In this document: piece after piece, positions 12,596 through 36,949 of the stretch
How the letters are laid out: each line of letters starts with the position of its first letter
Position numbering within the stretch: position 1 is the first letter of the stretch
Assembly (NCBI RefSeq): GCF_003073045.1
Contig: NC_037596.1
Location: 27,936,392-28,000,391, forward strand
Reading direction: 5' to 3'
Source of the DNA: Pomacea canaliculata
Taxonomy: Eukaryota > Mollusca > Gastropoda > Architaenioglossa > Ampullariidae
Length of the DNA stretch: 64,000 bases
Notes under the pieces: model-generated
Seen by the model: the letters and a program-made list of their open reading frames with translations, nothing else
Databases searched by the model: none
What the model was told of the DNA's origin: nothing
Made by a program: the position numbers and the translations under genes

Positions 12596-13540
12596 ACAGT
12601 TGAAAAAATAATAATGATTCAGTTGGTCAAGAACGAGCATCTGCCTAAGTGCATTTAACTCTTATATATGCTTTTGAACGAGTTCTCGTGTAATAAAAGC
12701 TGGTAATTACACCTGCAGCAGTCACACCTGGTGAGTCACAGGTTCTCAGACAAGGACACTGAGGACTGCTATATAGTGGGATCTGAACCGTTAAGATAAA
12801 GAGAGAGCATATGTACATTGTCTATGAAGATACATTCGACCTATAAACCTGGTACATGTAGTACACAGAAATAAACTATGTGTCAGTACCTGCGTGTGTG
12901 TGCACGAGTTCGTCTCAGGGTAAGGAGGAGAACCCGCGCTTTTAAACCCAGATTGTTATCACGCATTACCTCCCCTGATAATTTTTTGTTTCTTCATAGC
13001 TGCAGTATCACTCTCATGTCGTAATGTGGATTATGAGTAAAAAGTGCTTCTTTAACGTGGTTTGTCTCGGTAACAGGGAACATAATTTGACTGATATCTT
13101 TTTCTCTTCATTGCTAGTTGACAAAGTAAAGAAAATAAACATATTCTAGTCTGCAACTTATTTAGTTTATGGTTTCCTGTAATCTTTCTTTTCTAGCAGC
13201 AAAACACCTACATTTTTCTCCAGAAACCCTGCATTTTTCTAACCGAAGATTGAAAGGAGAGGGAAAGAGAAGTCTGTGTAGTAAATTGTTTCAAACTTGT
13301 TTATCAATGTGGAGAAAATATCTTGTTTTTCGGCGGTAAAGGCCGGTGTCTTATATTCCCTCGCAAACTTACGTGTATACAGAATTAAGATTTGTAACAC
13401 AACAGAGCGAGTTTTGATCATTGCTTACTTCTGTGTAAATGTCTACATAATAACAACAAGAAACTGTCAAAGGCTATTCACATGTTTAATACATATGATA
13501 TAAGTAATATGTTGAAAACATACTCCTATGATACGAAATA

Positions 13541-13690
13541 TAATCCTGACAGGGGTGCAAACTATAACTGCCAAGAAACACGTGCAAATGTCCTGTTATC
13601 GTGATAAGCCTCACGAGACATTTTAAATAGAAGAAGGAAGTGATTCCCAGTCCTGTCCCCAGTGTGTCACCACCACTTGAAGTGAGAGGT
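13541..13690 (+). promoter_or_regulatory. Putative promoter of gene 2
   Basis: This block is shared with genes 3, 4 and 5. In order it has a CCTGACAG motif (13545), a TATA-like TTTTAAATAG (13621-13630) 189 nt before the ATG, and the palindrome GGAAGTGATTCC (13636-13647). The palindrome combines two facing GGAA cores of the kind bound by ETS factors. The assignment rests on conservation and fixed spacing among paralogues. Confidence 0.5.
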
Positions 13691-13809
13691 CGCACGCACA
13701 GACAGTATTGTTGTTTGTGTGGCAGGTGAAGGTGATTTCAGCATAGCTGTTCACATTGCCTTGTTAGTTGTGTTGTCAACATTTGTAGTTCTTAACAGTG
13801 AGATAAGTG

Positions 13810-22794
<8,985 letters not shown>

Positions 22795-22888
22795 GAGTTT
22801 AAACACTGCAGTGGAAGATCACGTGTGCTGTGTAGGAAACCACAAAATCCGCCTTACAATACGTTGTGTGCTTTTAGTAATGGTCCGG

Positions 22889-22894
22889 AATAAA
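22889..22894 (+). terminator. Polyadenylation signal, gene 2 tail B
   Basis: AATAAA, 95 nt after the CYT6 stop. Confidence 0.5.
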
Positions 22895-25760
22895 AGAAAA
22901 AAATACAATATAAAAAAATAAATAGTATTTTTTTTCCATTTGCTGATAATAAACTGCTGTAGATTTTTCCCGGTCAGGAGATGTTAAACAATAACAAGAC
23001 TTTTATCTAAAGATATTTAAGTATCAGAATTATATTATTACGATATTGCTCATGTCTTTAGCATGCTTTTGTTAAAATAGTTTTTAAGAGGTTCAGAATT
23101 TCTTTACGGACATAATTGTCCATTGCGGAGTCCAAGCATCATTTGTTTTAAACGTTATATAGACCATTCTAGGACCAAAAGATACAAAGTAGCCCGCCTC
23201 TTATGATACACTCAGACGAGTGATCTCCCCTGCGGTATACATGTACCACGATTTTTGTCTTGAATGACATTGATGTCAACACCAGTGGCCTTCAAGTGCC
23301 TGTGCACTTGTGCAGTCATCAAACGGTTTTGATATGAGATTGAAATGGCAGGCCTTTTGTAAATTTATGTAATAACAGCCTCGATATTTGTGTGTGTGTA
23401 CATGTCTCCCTCTTTCTCTCCCTGTCTACACCCGTGTCTCTAACTTTTTTCTAGATGTCCTATGTGTGTCTATATCTCTGGATTATTGCATTGTATTATA
23501 TCAATAACTGTTTCATTCTTTTATTTTGTATATATATTTTTGTTGCTGCAAGTGTATCCTGACCACCCTATGCCTTTTTGTACCTCCATTTTCCAGTAAG
23601 TCTACTTGGTGGTTAGCGTCACTCTTTACTTGCAGCATGTAAACGGATGTGCAAAGAAAGAACAGAAAGTGGAGGGCGTATAAACAACAGTGACCAAAAA
23701 AGAGGAAAGGGTGGGACGCTTAAACGCTATTTAAAAGAAACCTTTAATGTTTTCTATATAAAAGATTCTTTGTGAATAGAAGAGAGGATGAATACTTCAT
23801 GTGACTGTCACCTAAGTACAGCGTACTTTTTTTAAGTGGTACTCCCTCTAATCTTACATGATGATAGGAACTGTTGCTGACAAACATACACTCAGTGTAT
23901 GAGCAGCACGAGAGACAGGTTCCTGCTCCCAAAGACTCAACTACCATTTATAATGTTTACAAGAACACCCAAAACACACACACACACCCACACTGCAAGC
24001 CTCCCCGAGCAGCGAAACATAACTACTTGTGAAAGGGTTAACACGACGACTAGAAATATGCAAAAGAACAGATTTTCTTCTTTTCACTTGTTTATTATAA
24101 AAATATTTGAGGATCAATAAATTTGTTGATTTGCCATTTATTCCTGCCTGTCTCTGATTATTTATTTTTCTTGATTTCTTTCTTCGTCATCCAATCCATT
24201 ATTTTTGTGCTGTAAGGAAGTAATATAAAAGAAAGTGTCAGTTGTTCACTATCACGTAATGAATATTTTGAATTAAAAAATTTTGTTGATATTCATATAT
24301 ATTTATAATTCCTATCCTTTGCATTTTTTTCTCTCTTTCCTGCATCTAGCTATCTATCTCATTTCTCAAGTCGTTCTTGCTTTATCTGTCTATCTCTATC
24401 TCTCGATCTGCATTTTTTTTTCTCTCTCTCAATGCATTCAAGAATTCACAGTGACTGTTGTCGGAACTCAAAGTGCGGGTTAGATTGCATCTGAACAAAG
24501 AAATGAGTGTCAGTAACATTAACAAGGAAAAGGCTCGTAAGGAAGTCCTTTATACCTTTCTGTCAGGTATCATTACAATGCAGGTGTCATGAGGTAGTCA
24601 TTATAATCGTGTGCGTGCGCTCCTCTGCAAATTTTGTGTGTATTTATGTGTGCGTGTGTGTGTGTGTGCATGAGTGGTATCTGTGTCCGCGCACAGATTA
24701 GAGAAGCTGAAATTTTAAAAAAAAATCAGGAAAAAAGAATGGGCGACGAGATTTGCTTTAACAGTCATCAAAAACTCTTGACTAGATGCAGATAGGAGGC
24801 TTATCTCTTCACTTATTCCTGTAATTATATTTCACATAGTGTCTCACTCTCTCTCTCTATCACTCTGTTTTCTCTCTTTTTTTCGATGTGCATATGTGCG
24901 TGCGTGCGGGCGCGCGTGTGTGGCTAAAGGGTAGTCCATGGAATAGAGAGAGAGAAAAAAAGGCAGGACAAGTGGAGAGCAGTGTCTTCTGTTCGTTACC
25001 ATAGTTTCTTATTTTCTTCCATTCTCTCTCTCTCTCTCAAACGCACGTTCACACAGAGAGAGAGAGAACAGAACACAGCTGAAAAAATAACTTTTTTTGT
25101 GTTGTAAACAAACATTCGCTTTAGTGTATTCAACTTTTGTTCCCTCGCATTTAAGTGACAGATTCCTCCTTTAAATAAAAATAAACTATACGTGGTATTT
25201 TTGCATTGAATTTTAATAACATTACAATTTTTTTAGTGTTTCTTCAAATGTATTCGCTATATACGTGTAAGTAAAGTTAAACTTAACACTAACTTAATGC
25301 ACTCTTCTAGCTGGTACACGTTGCAAGGGAAGGAACTCTGTTTGATGAACAAGAGAAGTGAACACAAGTGGTCGTTCTTGTAAAAAAAAAGTAATGTTGA
25401 ACAATGCATCGAAAGCAAAACTGTGTACCTTTGTACAACATATTTACAGTTCTTAAAGATCACCATTTACTTTCACTGTCAGATCAGACGAGAGACAGAG
25501 ATAGAAGAGCTTGAGAAATGCATTTGTTGTTCAAATAAAAATGATGATAGACACAAAAAAACCAAGCTCTTGATCGCGTGATTACACGCATATTTTCTTT
25601 TTGTCAATATTACAATGACAGACTAGTGTCTAGAAAATCTTTTCGTGATATTTTGAATTTTGTCTTTCGTTACCTAATATAAAGTTGTAAAATTTATCCG
25701 GAGGTTAAATTGTATTTAACATGCATAGTATGATGTCAGTGTGCTGGTGTGACACAAAGT
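22895..25760. other. Intergenic, genes 2-3
   Basis: No gene was recognised. Sequence near 23980-24060 resembles 48625-48690 (between genes 4 and 5). Sequence near 25300-25440 resembles 41530-41690 upstream of gene 4, so flanks were copied along with the genes. GT- and CT-rich simple repeats lie around 24640-25070. Confidence 0.6.
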
Positions 25761-25880
25761 ATAACCCTGACAGTGGTACAGCCTGTAACAGCGTAAAAAC
25801 AGTGTACACAAATATAGAACAGGGAAGTGATTTCAAATCCTGGCCACAGTGTGTCACCACCACCTAAAGAAAGAGGTCGA
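25761..25880 (+). promoter_or_regulatory. Putative promoter of gene 3
   Basis: Same block as upstream of gene 2: CCCTGACAGT (25765), AATATAG (25811-25817) exactly 189 nt before the ATG, and GGGAAGTGATTTC (25822-25834), in which one arm of the palindrome is weakened. Confidence 0.5.
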
Positions 25881-25999
25881 AGGGAAAGACAGTGTCGTTG
25901 CTTGTGTGACAAGTGAAGTTGATATCCCCATATCTACAGGTTGTTTTGCTCGCTGTGTGCTGTCAACATTTGTACTTCTGTCAAACGAAGAGGCAAATA

Positions 26000-28900
26000 A
26001 TGGCTGTCTGGAGCCTGTGGATACTGTGTGGTGTGGCACTAGTCGCTGTAAAGGATTGCTCAGGTACTTATTGTTATATTAATTTGTCGAGACGTGAACT
26101 GTAATGCAGTAAACGAGATAACAACGGAATGCTATTGTGCCTAATTGTGTTTTTTTCATCTACCTCTATCCCTAACTGTAACTACCAGAACTATATTTTT
26201 AAATTTGTCATAAGCACTGCAGATAACTAGGTTAAAAAGCGTGTTCCTTAAAGGGGCTACCTCGTCAACACAGTCTTAAAACACTCGCTTTGTTATGCTT
26301 TAGTGAGGAACGGTAAGTTCTTGTTCTTGTCGTATTAAAAAAACATTTTGTTATATATAAACGAAATTTGCCAGTTTATGAGCAACACAAACATATATAT
26401 ATATACAAAGTAACACATATATAGCAGATAAACAGTATGTTCACTATATGACCTCACCTTTCACCTTTATGTATATGTAATTAGGCAAGCAAGCAGCATA
26501 CGCGTGGGCGAACATTTAGCTATAAATGCATCAATTGGTTGTCAAATCCTTTATTATGGCTAGCACTTGTTTCTCGCATGTAGGTTCTAGTGTTGTCACA
26601 CTGCAAATTCATTCATTAACGCACAGAAATACAACCCCAGACTCTACTGTGGCTACAACAGTGCATCGCACACCTGTGGGTGGCGCTGTGACTAGGCCAG
26701 GTCGCGCACTGTGAACGGACCATTGTAATTCTAGCTTTTACTTGTCGGGTGTGCAGTCTAGTCAAACATACCTCGCGTTTTATTCTTTGTTTCCTTCCAT
26801 TACACTTAGCAGACCATAAAGACATTTTTTTCCCAAAAATGTATCTTTCTCGGTGCGTCGTTCAGCTTCAGATAGATTCTCTTTCAATGGACAAGTGTGC
26901 TCACGAAAACTGATTGCACTATATTTTAACGTGCACAAGTTTTACTAGCTCAAGAAATATATAATTATTTCTTTCGTTCGACGAGGACAAAATGTACATT
27001 AAGTGCTGAATCCCACACAGACATACACACACAAAAATATACCTAACTATTTCACCGCTAATACAGAAAACTGGATTTATAAGTACGTGAGCCAAACGAT
27101 TTTTGACCAGAACACCTTTACGGTGTGAAGGCATTTTGATATCGAAATAATACAAGAAAGGAGCGACCCCTGAACGCTGCAGCAAACAGGATGCGTGTTC
27201 CCTGGTGTTTGTGCTTTGTACCCGTCCCAGGTTTACTGGTCTCGCTCGCACAGTCGGCCACGTTTATTAAAGGGAAGGCGGTAAAGGGTGGAGGAAACAA
27301 AGCACTAGCAGGAGTACATAATTTCCCAAGCAAAAATCCCACTACCCGGCAAACAGGTAGATTTTCTCTTTGAAAGGTGGGGGGGGGGGTGAATAGATGA
27401 TAACGTTACTTATTAAATACTAAATACTTTAGCCTGAGTCTTGTCTTCTTCTAAAATATTATTCACACTTGCAACGTCCCATTGCTTAAAGGTGAAAACA
27501 AAATTTAGTGCCTACTGAAAATCATTACGTGCAACACAAAGTGTTTATTCTGAATTAGCTGTTTCTGTATTATCCCTATCAATGTGCATATATGATAAAT
27601 ATTACTACAATCTGCACTTGCTCTTTCCGAATAATATCATTTCTTATAACCCAGTGTATAGTATATATCCTACTAAAAATGTTAAACAATAATGTGACAC
27701 TGGCTAGATCAACATATTTCATTTTTTATTAGGCTGTTGGATAGTTACTTCCGTGTCCGTATCAAGATGCTGGCCTTCATCAAATAATTTATGCCGGTTA
27801 TTGAAAATCAACTCCCTCTAACCCATGTCCCCCTTTAATACGCAGCCACAGCTTTTAACGGTTAATGGTCACATATATCATCACTCGGTTTTATTTGTGT
27901 TTCTGTCGTCCAGCTAGCGGTGGACTGAGTGGACTGAAACCTTTGTCCTACTTAGGCCTCTATCTTCTATTGACTTAGAAAAGAGAACCCGCATACCAAA
28001 CAAAACTGACGACAAGTATGCCTTGAGTTCTAACCTGCGAGTTCACCAGTTGTATATTAGCTAATCTGTTTAAGTATTTCGATAGATTGTATTGTCTATA
28101 GTTGAATCATGCTAATAGCTTACTTAGTATACTATGTAATTTACATGTCCTTATTAAAGACCCCGCTTTGGTACAAGATGTCAACCAATGCTGATTAGCT
28201 GGGTCAGATGATACAAGAATATCAAAACGGAGAATTAATTATTGGTTTTTAAAGTACAACTTTCAAGACAAAAAGCAAGGATCTGCTAAAGAACATGTGA
28301 AATAACCTATATCGTAAGACGAACACATTCCGAACTCCTTTTTAATTATAATAAAGAGAAACAGATATTTCTTATCTTCCCAGAGAGAATTCGAGTTGAA
28401 TTGTTTTAATAACCATAGAAAATACCTGAACTACTATTATGTTAATTTATCAACATTAAAATATGTTTTATATTTCTTTATTTTTAATAATAATTTATTA
28501 TAAGTAAATATTGACAATTATTCTTTGTTGCAGGTTTAGTTATCGGTGGCTGTGAACAGGGTAGTGTGGATGTTGTTGAAGACTCAGATCGCTTCTTTAC
28601 ATGTGATGGAAACCAGAACAGAGAGCTACAATGGGCAGTTTATAATGACAAAAGTATTTTTATTGCTCTATGCCTCCAATGGTCGTGCCTTCCTTGGAGC
28701 AACATATTTACATTTTCTGTAGAGCATAACTATGGCGATGAGTACTACAGATATAATCTTACAATGAAGACAATCACGAGAAACTCAGCTCGCACCTTGT
28801 CTTGCCGCGATTCCTCGAAGTATGCACAGTGTGACTTAAGAATCATCGGTAAGTAAAACAGTTAAGACATTGTAGATTAGTATGCCCTTAATGTTTTTTC

Positions 28901-31900
28901 TACTTTAATTAGTAACTTGCAACGACGTAAAAAATGCAATAATGCAGTCGTTCTCTCTTTTCGCCTCCCCCTCTCTCACACAAATCTACTCATTTATGTA
29001 GAACGTCTCCAAATCTTCATAGAAAAGAAAATATAATTTCAAAATTAATCGTTTTAGTTCTTTTACAAATTATTATGAAAAAGAAAAAGCTAACTTAAAA
29101 TTGTTTTTATAACATTATCGTAACGTGATTCACGAAATAGTAGTTCTGCTCTAAAATAATAATAATAATAAATAATAATCATCATCAACATCAGCATTAT
29201 TATTATTATCATCGCAAAAAGTTGTAAATCGCATACTCACACTTTAAAGGAGCGTTCTCGTAGCACTCCAGAGCAAGAACGACACATGGGCAACATACAA
29301 GCGACATAAAAAAAACAAACAAAATATAAACTACGAAAGAATATACACTACTAATGATGATTAAAAATAATACAGAAAACGCAAGAAAGAGCCAAAGTAT
29401 CGTGACCTTGCACAAATGGAGACGATTAGTAAACAAGCAATAAGCAAAGAAGGGGAACAATTTTGAAAAAAAGGACTTGCAATGTGGGAATGTAATCTTC
29501 ACGGAAGAGTTGCGTTTTCAGTGCATGTTCAAAGCATTCAGTAGCATGTAGGTGAAGAATATGGAAAAACAGAGTTTTTTTGATTTGCTGCAAAGTTACT
29601 AAAAGTCTGTGGCCACATTTTGTTTTCGTGGCAGGAATATTTATGGGACTGTTGTCTGATGAGTAGGGGATTCTCTGGATGATATAAGGTAAAAGCTGTT
29701 CAGGAAAAATATTCAGGACAGGTGCCAGCAAAGACAATAAAACACAGCAGGAACAATTTGTACTGGATGCCAGAACGGATGGGAAGGCAGTGTAGAAAAT
29801 TGAGGAAAGTGGTGGCCGTTTCCTAGCTCTAAGCACCAGACGTGCAGCAGAATTCTGTACTTTCTGGAGTTTGTGAAGAAGGTATACAGGGCAGCCAGCA
29901 AGCAAGGAGTTGTAGCAATAAAGAATTTAGAGAACAAATGAACTGACAAGAGAGTTGGTAGTGCGGGTAGACAGAATGTGACAGATATCACTGATTTTGT
30001 GTAGTTCATTATAGAAAGACTGACAGACAGCTGTAACTTAACTATCATAACAGGCAGACTGACAGACAACTGTCTCTTTTCTAGCAAGAGTCATGCCTGC
30101 AATGACATTGAAAACCAGATTCCTGGGGAATGATGATGATTTCGCCCAGATTGATGCGACCTAGCGGGCAAACGAGTGGAGATTGGTTTTCAGCTTGAGC
30201 ATAGGAAATGTTCCATTTTATCATCACTGAGCTTAAATTTCTTTGTTATTATTCATTTTTTGACGTCATTAATAGAAACTTATATGGTGCTAGTGCATAT
30301 ATATAAAGAGAGAGAGAGAGAGCGAGATAGAAATAAACTTTTATCTCTATAAAGAAGGCTTACATAAACAGTACAAAATATTCATTTTTAAAGGACAATA
30401 AATAAGGTACACTAAATAAATAAAATTAACATTCATTTGTGGAGGAACGTTTAAAAACCTTTAATTTTGTTATTGTTCCCTTTTGGAAATTATGTTAATA
30501 TCCTTTTTACATTTAGAACATGATTTTTGGTTAAATATTTAAATATTTAGTAGAACTTCAAGGAACATCATATATATATATAAAATTGTATATAATATAC
30601 AATTTAACCATATAATGCAAATAATGTTGCAAGAAAGATAAATGCGTCAAATATACACATATTGTGTCAAGTGAAACCAGTGTATAGTGACTGCAATGTA
30701 ACAACTTTAAACTGGATGGTGATCGGCAGCTGTACAGTCAGAGGAATGTATTCTTCAGACAACATATACACGTGCAAATGGAGGGAGAATGAAAATAACG
30801 ACGTAAATATTTATTTTTCTGTTCTCTTTTTTATGCCACTCATTTCTCTCTCACTCTCTGTAATAACATGCACAATGCATATTTCTTCCTGCATTTTTAT
30901 CCCACAAACTTTTTTTTATAATTTAACGTTCAAACTACGACAAAATGTGATCTTAATTATTCCATGATTTACTATGACAAAATCATATTTATTTATAATA
31001 TACACTTTATAATTTTATTTATAATATACACTTTATAATTTTATAATTTTATAATTTTATTTATAATATACACTTTCTTTGCACTTTCTTGTAAAGTTTT
31101 AGGTTTTTCATAAAATGTAGATATAAATAAATGCTATTCATCAAACCAACAGTTCAGCTGTTACGCATCCATTATAAAATCTTTTTTTCAGGAACTCAGT
31201 GGTTTTAAAAACAGTCTAACGACTTATACTGAGGGTTCAAGGACTTATACTGAAGGGGTTTGTTCTTTTGCGAAACCAATTCCCCAAACTAAAGGCATTT
31301 ACACGTACAGTATAAGCGTGTCGCCAGGTGCCGATGATCACGTTGTTACAAGTATGCTTATAGGTAAGATGTTTAAAACAACTACATTTAAGTTGTACAA
31401 CAGTTCATACAAAACTATTAGTTTATCAAATACAATATCATAATTATATGGTTAGTCCTATGAAGAAAAATTGAAACCTGATACAGGAGAACATTGCTAC
31501 CTTGTTAGACATTGTGTCCATTCTTTTTGTTTCGTATCTCCCGCAGTAGAGCATAGGGCCGAAAGGCTTCCGCCAACACACGTCATGGGTCCTTCCAAAG
31601 AGGAACTTTTCCGTCCAGGCTCTCCTTGTATAGTGTTGTTTTTTGTGGTTTCTGTAGCAAAAAGTTTTTTTAAAAGGGGGTTGCTATCTCAAAGCCCAAC
31701 CCTCCTTCTTCATTTGGGCTTCGGTCTGGGAAGTTATCCGGGAAATTTCCAGGCCAGGTTTGTGTCTGTCAATGACCTCCTTAACAGATGTCTATGAAGG
31801 AATAAATGAATAAGTAAGTCACTAGAAGAAGTCACCAAAGTCAGAAGGCAGCAAAATATCAAACGACAATATTAAGTTTGAATTTTTTTCCTGCATACAG

Positions 31901-34900
31901 ACAGTGGCCTTATTAGGCACAGAAAGAATGTTCACTTGTTATCTTTATTGTGAGATAAGGTCACCGCTATAACAACAGGGATGGTTGTCAGGTAATACCA
32001 ATGAAAGAACTAACCCGATATTAGGAGGAGTGGTGTGAGCGTTCTGATGACCAACGAGTATTGCTGTTTAAAATATTCGCAGTACTGACCTGACAGTTGT
32101 ACATTATTACGCTGATGTATTTAGTGGTGGTTACTCATTTTTCCTTCTTCTCATCCCTTCCCTTTTTTGTTAAGTTTATTACAATACTACGTTCTTACAT
32201 ACGTATCTGTACTATCTGTGTTTGGGATATATCCTTTACTATTTTACTAAAGAAATGGTTCATCTTGTAGATTGACAAGGGTATAGAGAACTGGACCAAA
32301 CATACGGATCTAATATCTTTTAGATTAACAATAATTCAACACATTGTTTTTTTTCCTATTGTTTAGATGCGCTACATTGGATACAACTCAGCCACAACTG
32401 TCCTGAGTATGTTTTCGAGGGTTTAAATGTGAGTTGTACATGTTCTGCTTCAAGAGCTATAAGTCCACCAGCATTTCTAGTGTGGGGAGGAATGAGTAAT
32501 GCAACCCTTTTGCTAAAAAATGTAAGCCGGCGATTAAACCAACAAGAGTTTAAATGTCGACTAAAATGGAGTACAACCGGCTCAACTATAGAAACCACTT
32601 CTTACCAACTAACCGTTGCTTGTAAGTAAATTATACATACATGTTTATTTCTTTTAAAAAGTATCTATCTATTCTAGTTTTGTCAATTTCTTTCTCAAGG
32701 TTCCGAACACACTTGCACACACACAAACACAGTTTAAAACTATTCACTGCACAAGAGAGAGATATAACCGTAAACCGCAACTGCGCTTAATCTGAGAATT
32801 TACAACGATATACAAAACACAAATCCGATTTCAAATACTATTATAAAGGATAGAGAAAAATTAATTGTCTCTATATAGAAGTGTAAAGATGAAAATATTA
32901 GAGCACATATATATTAAAATTCGGAGTAAATAGAAAAAATGCGATTAGCAGGCACTAAGGATTTTTCTATGTTTTATAAAAATCGCTTAAAAACATTATT
33001 AATTTAATTTTACAATGTTTCTAGATGGCCCCGCAGATGTCCTAATTACCAACAATAAAAACAAGACAGAAGATGAGATGATAAGTTTAACCTGCACAGC
33101 GACTGATGTTTATCCTTCCGCTGTTTTTCAATGGAATGTCACGTGTTCTAATCGGACTGACTCTGGGAACTCCAGTACATGCTCCTTCACGTTCAACCCG
33201 AAGTTTGAAAGTCTTGCGATATTATGTACAGCTAGCAACGCATATTATCATCAAGTGAATTCTTCATATGTCTATGTCCTCCCTACTTCAGGTAAGTTAA
33301 AAGTTTTACTTAAGAATAATTTAAAATATTCAATTTTGTATTCGTGTTTATACTTCATTTCGGTTGGATGCAATACTTTAAAGATTGCAACAATCTTAAA
33401 TTTAAAATGGTTTGTTTTAGGATTTCAAATGTATCATAAATATAAAAATGCTGCAAAACATCGTTGTCCCTAGTTTACTGGCACAGTATTTGTACGTATT
33501 TATGTAACTGTCCATAAGGAGTTCATTTTGAAACTGAGTTTCAGATAATTTTTTTACCAGGAAGCCCACAAGCAAACACAAGTGGACCCAATGCCGGATT
33601 AATTGGTGGCGTTATTGCAGCTGTACTTGTTGTACTCATCATTGTTGCTGTTTTGATTGTGTACATCATCAAACGCAGAAAAGGTAACAGTCTGACACTC
33701 TCTAATCAAATGTTTCAACTGCTTGTAACTTTGGTCAAGTTTTTGTTGTGGTTGTAAATCTACAGTGTCAATACAAATGACCTATAAAGTATAAATATTT
33801 TATTTACCTGTCGATTTGTCTCTATCTATCTATTTATTAACTTTTCTATTTTTTTTATTTAATAATATATTCTATCAAATACTCATATAATGATCTATAT
33901 ATTCTTCCTACTGTAGCAAATAATTTTTCTTCTTTACAAGAACTAGACCTAATGGCTAAAGATATACATTAACGGTATACATGTTCTGTACAATCTAATA
34001 TTTTGTAAAATCCTAAAGAGAAAATATTCCCTAAAAAGCGGCATATTATCGCCCTGTTTTTCCCGTCACATCGTCGTTTTCTTTTCGTCTTAACAAGGAG
34101 TTGTTTAGTCGGGTCTACCTCACCTTAAGTTTAACATCCTCGTTTAACACAACATTTCTATTTGGACATGGCAATGTCAGGCGAGTGTATTTTGTTTATA
34201 TTTATCCCGCACTTTGCGAGAACTATAGTAAATTAAACCTTGTTCAATTTGTGATTATTATTAAGCATAATATCGCGCGACGATTTGTCTTTTTTAAGAG
34301 ACAGTAATCCATACAGTACCTCATGATTTAATTTCGTTGTGTTGGATTTAGTTTAATATTTAAGTATGAAATTTATATTGTCGATTACTGATTTATTTTT
34401 GATAAATTACTGCTATTTTTATGTAGTTAAGTGTATTATTTTTGAATTAATTGTGTCATTTATAATTTTAATAGTAGACAAAATATTAAAAGTAACCAAT
34501 TTCAGAAACATTTTTAAAATAAATACATTTATAATTAAATTCATAAAATAATTACATTATCATAACGGTCTTTGATGTTTTGTTTAACTGCAGGGATCTT
34601 AAACACAGAGGGAGGATTCTTTGGAATTTTTGCTGGCGTTCGCAAACATTTTAACCAAGGACCTGCTATGTTACAACCATATGCTGTCGTAAATAAGCCA
34701 AAAACACAGACACAGACGCCCATCAGACGACAAGCAGGTCCTTCAGGCGACATGTACACCATCACTAACACATCCAGCTCAGGTCACGTGGTAGATGACT
34801 ATGCAGCTGTCTGTAAAACCTCCATCAACAATACCGGTGAGGCAGAAAGTACAGACACTCACCAAACTACTCAAAAGACGCAGAGGATACGGGAACCGAC

Positions 34901-36850
34901 AACTGCATTAAAACCAACAACGAAGCCTAAACTAACATCAACAAATAAGACAAACATCCAAGATTTGCATGGTAAAAATAAATGTCGTTTACGATATAAG
35001 ATATCTAACAAAAAATTTTATGGATGTAAAAATTTAATCAAGACACATAACGTGTTTTCAAAATCAGTAAAATGATGCAAAGAGGAGAAATTTACCAGTG
35101 ATTTCATTGATTCAATCATAACAATGAAACAACACCTCTACCTAAATAAGTTTTTACATATATGCATACAAACACGTAAACTTGCATCACTATACATCGA
35201 TTAAGAACAATAGTTATTCTACAAATAATCAATTTAAACGTTTTTCCTTTAATTCAGGCACAGGTTACATGAATGTCACTGAGGTGCCGACTGACTCTGG
35301 TTTAGGTGTGTATCATGTAGTTCCCTGGGCAACAATGCCTGGATCACCTGAACCTGACACAAACGTAAGATTTGTTTTATTTATAATAATTTTTTTTCTA
35401 CGATGACCATTTTCAAAGTTCTCTCAAGAAAAATATTTGGGTTTAACATTATCAGCTTAAGTTTAATAATTTGTATGTAGGGCAAGGAACTTTTAATTCA
35501 ATAATAGTATTTTTGTACAGAATTGACCATACAGTAAAAGAATATTTATTGTGATTTATATTGATACACATATATATATATATGTAAACAAGCAATTGGA
35601 AGCATTTATTACAAGATGTTGTAACTTATAATATCATTCACATATTGAAACAGGAATATGCAGTACCAACAATTTCTGAAGAGGAGTACAATGAACTACA
35701 TTTCGGAGAGGATCGAACTGGACAAGAGGACCAAGCCATTAACTACCACCATCTTCAAATCACATAAACATCTGTTTCTGTGATGTTTTTATTTGCTGAT
35801 TAACTTAGTAATACATTTTATTCGCTTGATGACACTGTTTTTTGCAAGACTCGTCAAAATAAATGAAATATCATTATTGAAAACTGACACTGTTATACAA
35901 AATGTCATCCTTCGACTAAGGATGAACAAGTCTAATGTAGTCATGAGTATTATTTTTTAGCAAAGTCAACTGTTTTTATTTAGGTTTAAAAACCAGCATA
36001 AGTGGGATGTCAACACTGGCATGATCATCAGTGTCTTTTTTCTGTTAGCTTTGCCATTCTTACTCGGTTTTCTGAGTCCTTCGCTAAGAGTTTTATCAAT
36101 TTTTTTAATCCGTATTAATCCTAATCATGTGTTTGCATAAAGGTTTTCACAATTTCGGTCTGGTGGCAGATACGCGATGCTTGAACGATGAGCAAATAGT
36201 CACTGGAACTTACCTGTTACACAAGACATTTACTTAATTGTTCTGATCGTGATGTGATAGCATGAGATGACCTAATATAGTGCACCATTTGTATCTAATG
36301 TTGTGTAAGTGCATGTGTTTATATATATATATAATGTGGTTTCTTATAGTGATCATGTTTTATGGGTGTTTTTGTATATTGCTTGTCCATACGCAATTAA
36401 AAATCTTACTAGTAATACCCCTTACGACTTAATAATGTTGCGCTGTATTGGACTGTACTTAGCATTATAGCTGCAATGTCGGAGTGACAAAAAAAAAAAA
36501 AGAAGGAAGGAAGGACAGGAAAAAAATAACAAACGGGCTAATTAAAAAGTAAGCATTGTCCATTTCTTGAAAAAGAAGTTTTTCTGTTTATCTGTGGCTA
36601 CTTATAAAAGGTTTGTTCGTGTGAGTTTGAAAACGAATTATAAAAAGCTTTTGTTACAATTTAATTAATAATATATGTATTGAATCAAATAACATTATAT
36701 ATTTAGCATTATTTTTTATTCTTTGTAACACCTTCAATGTGAAAATAAAATCTATTTTGCAAACATTTTAGTGCTTTTTATTTTAAACATTATGATAGTT
36801 ACATAAAGAAAAGTAAGTAAAATTATCACACAGTACATTTTTGAGACACA

Positions 36851-36949
<99 letters not shown>

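Larger units (their letters stand above)
10506..13540. other. Intergenic, genes 1-2
   Basis: No gene was recognised. It contains (TG)n, (CA)n and (AAC)n arrays, a GGGGTCCC-rich patch near 12140-12220, and sequence matching the 3' flank of gene 3: about 11045-11240 matches 38898-39070, and about 12365-12660 matches 41095-41350. ORFs here are low-complexity or chance. Confidence 0.6.

Noticed and set aside
12437-12640. Poly-Cys ORF on the minus strand
   Set aside because: Translation of the (AAC)n array.
31471-31797. 108-codon ORF as a gene
   Set aside because: Intronic, absent from the paralogous intron of gene 1, and no protein-like pattern; treated as an insertion.
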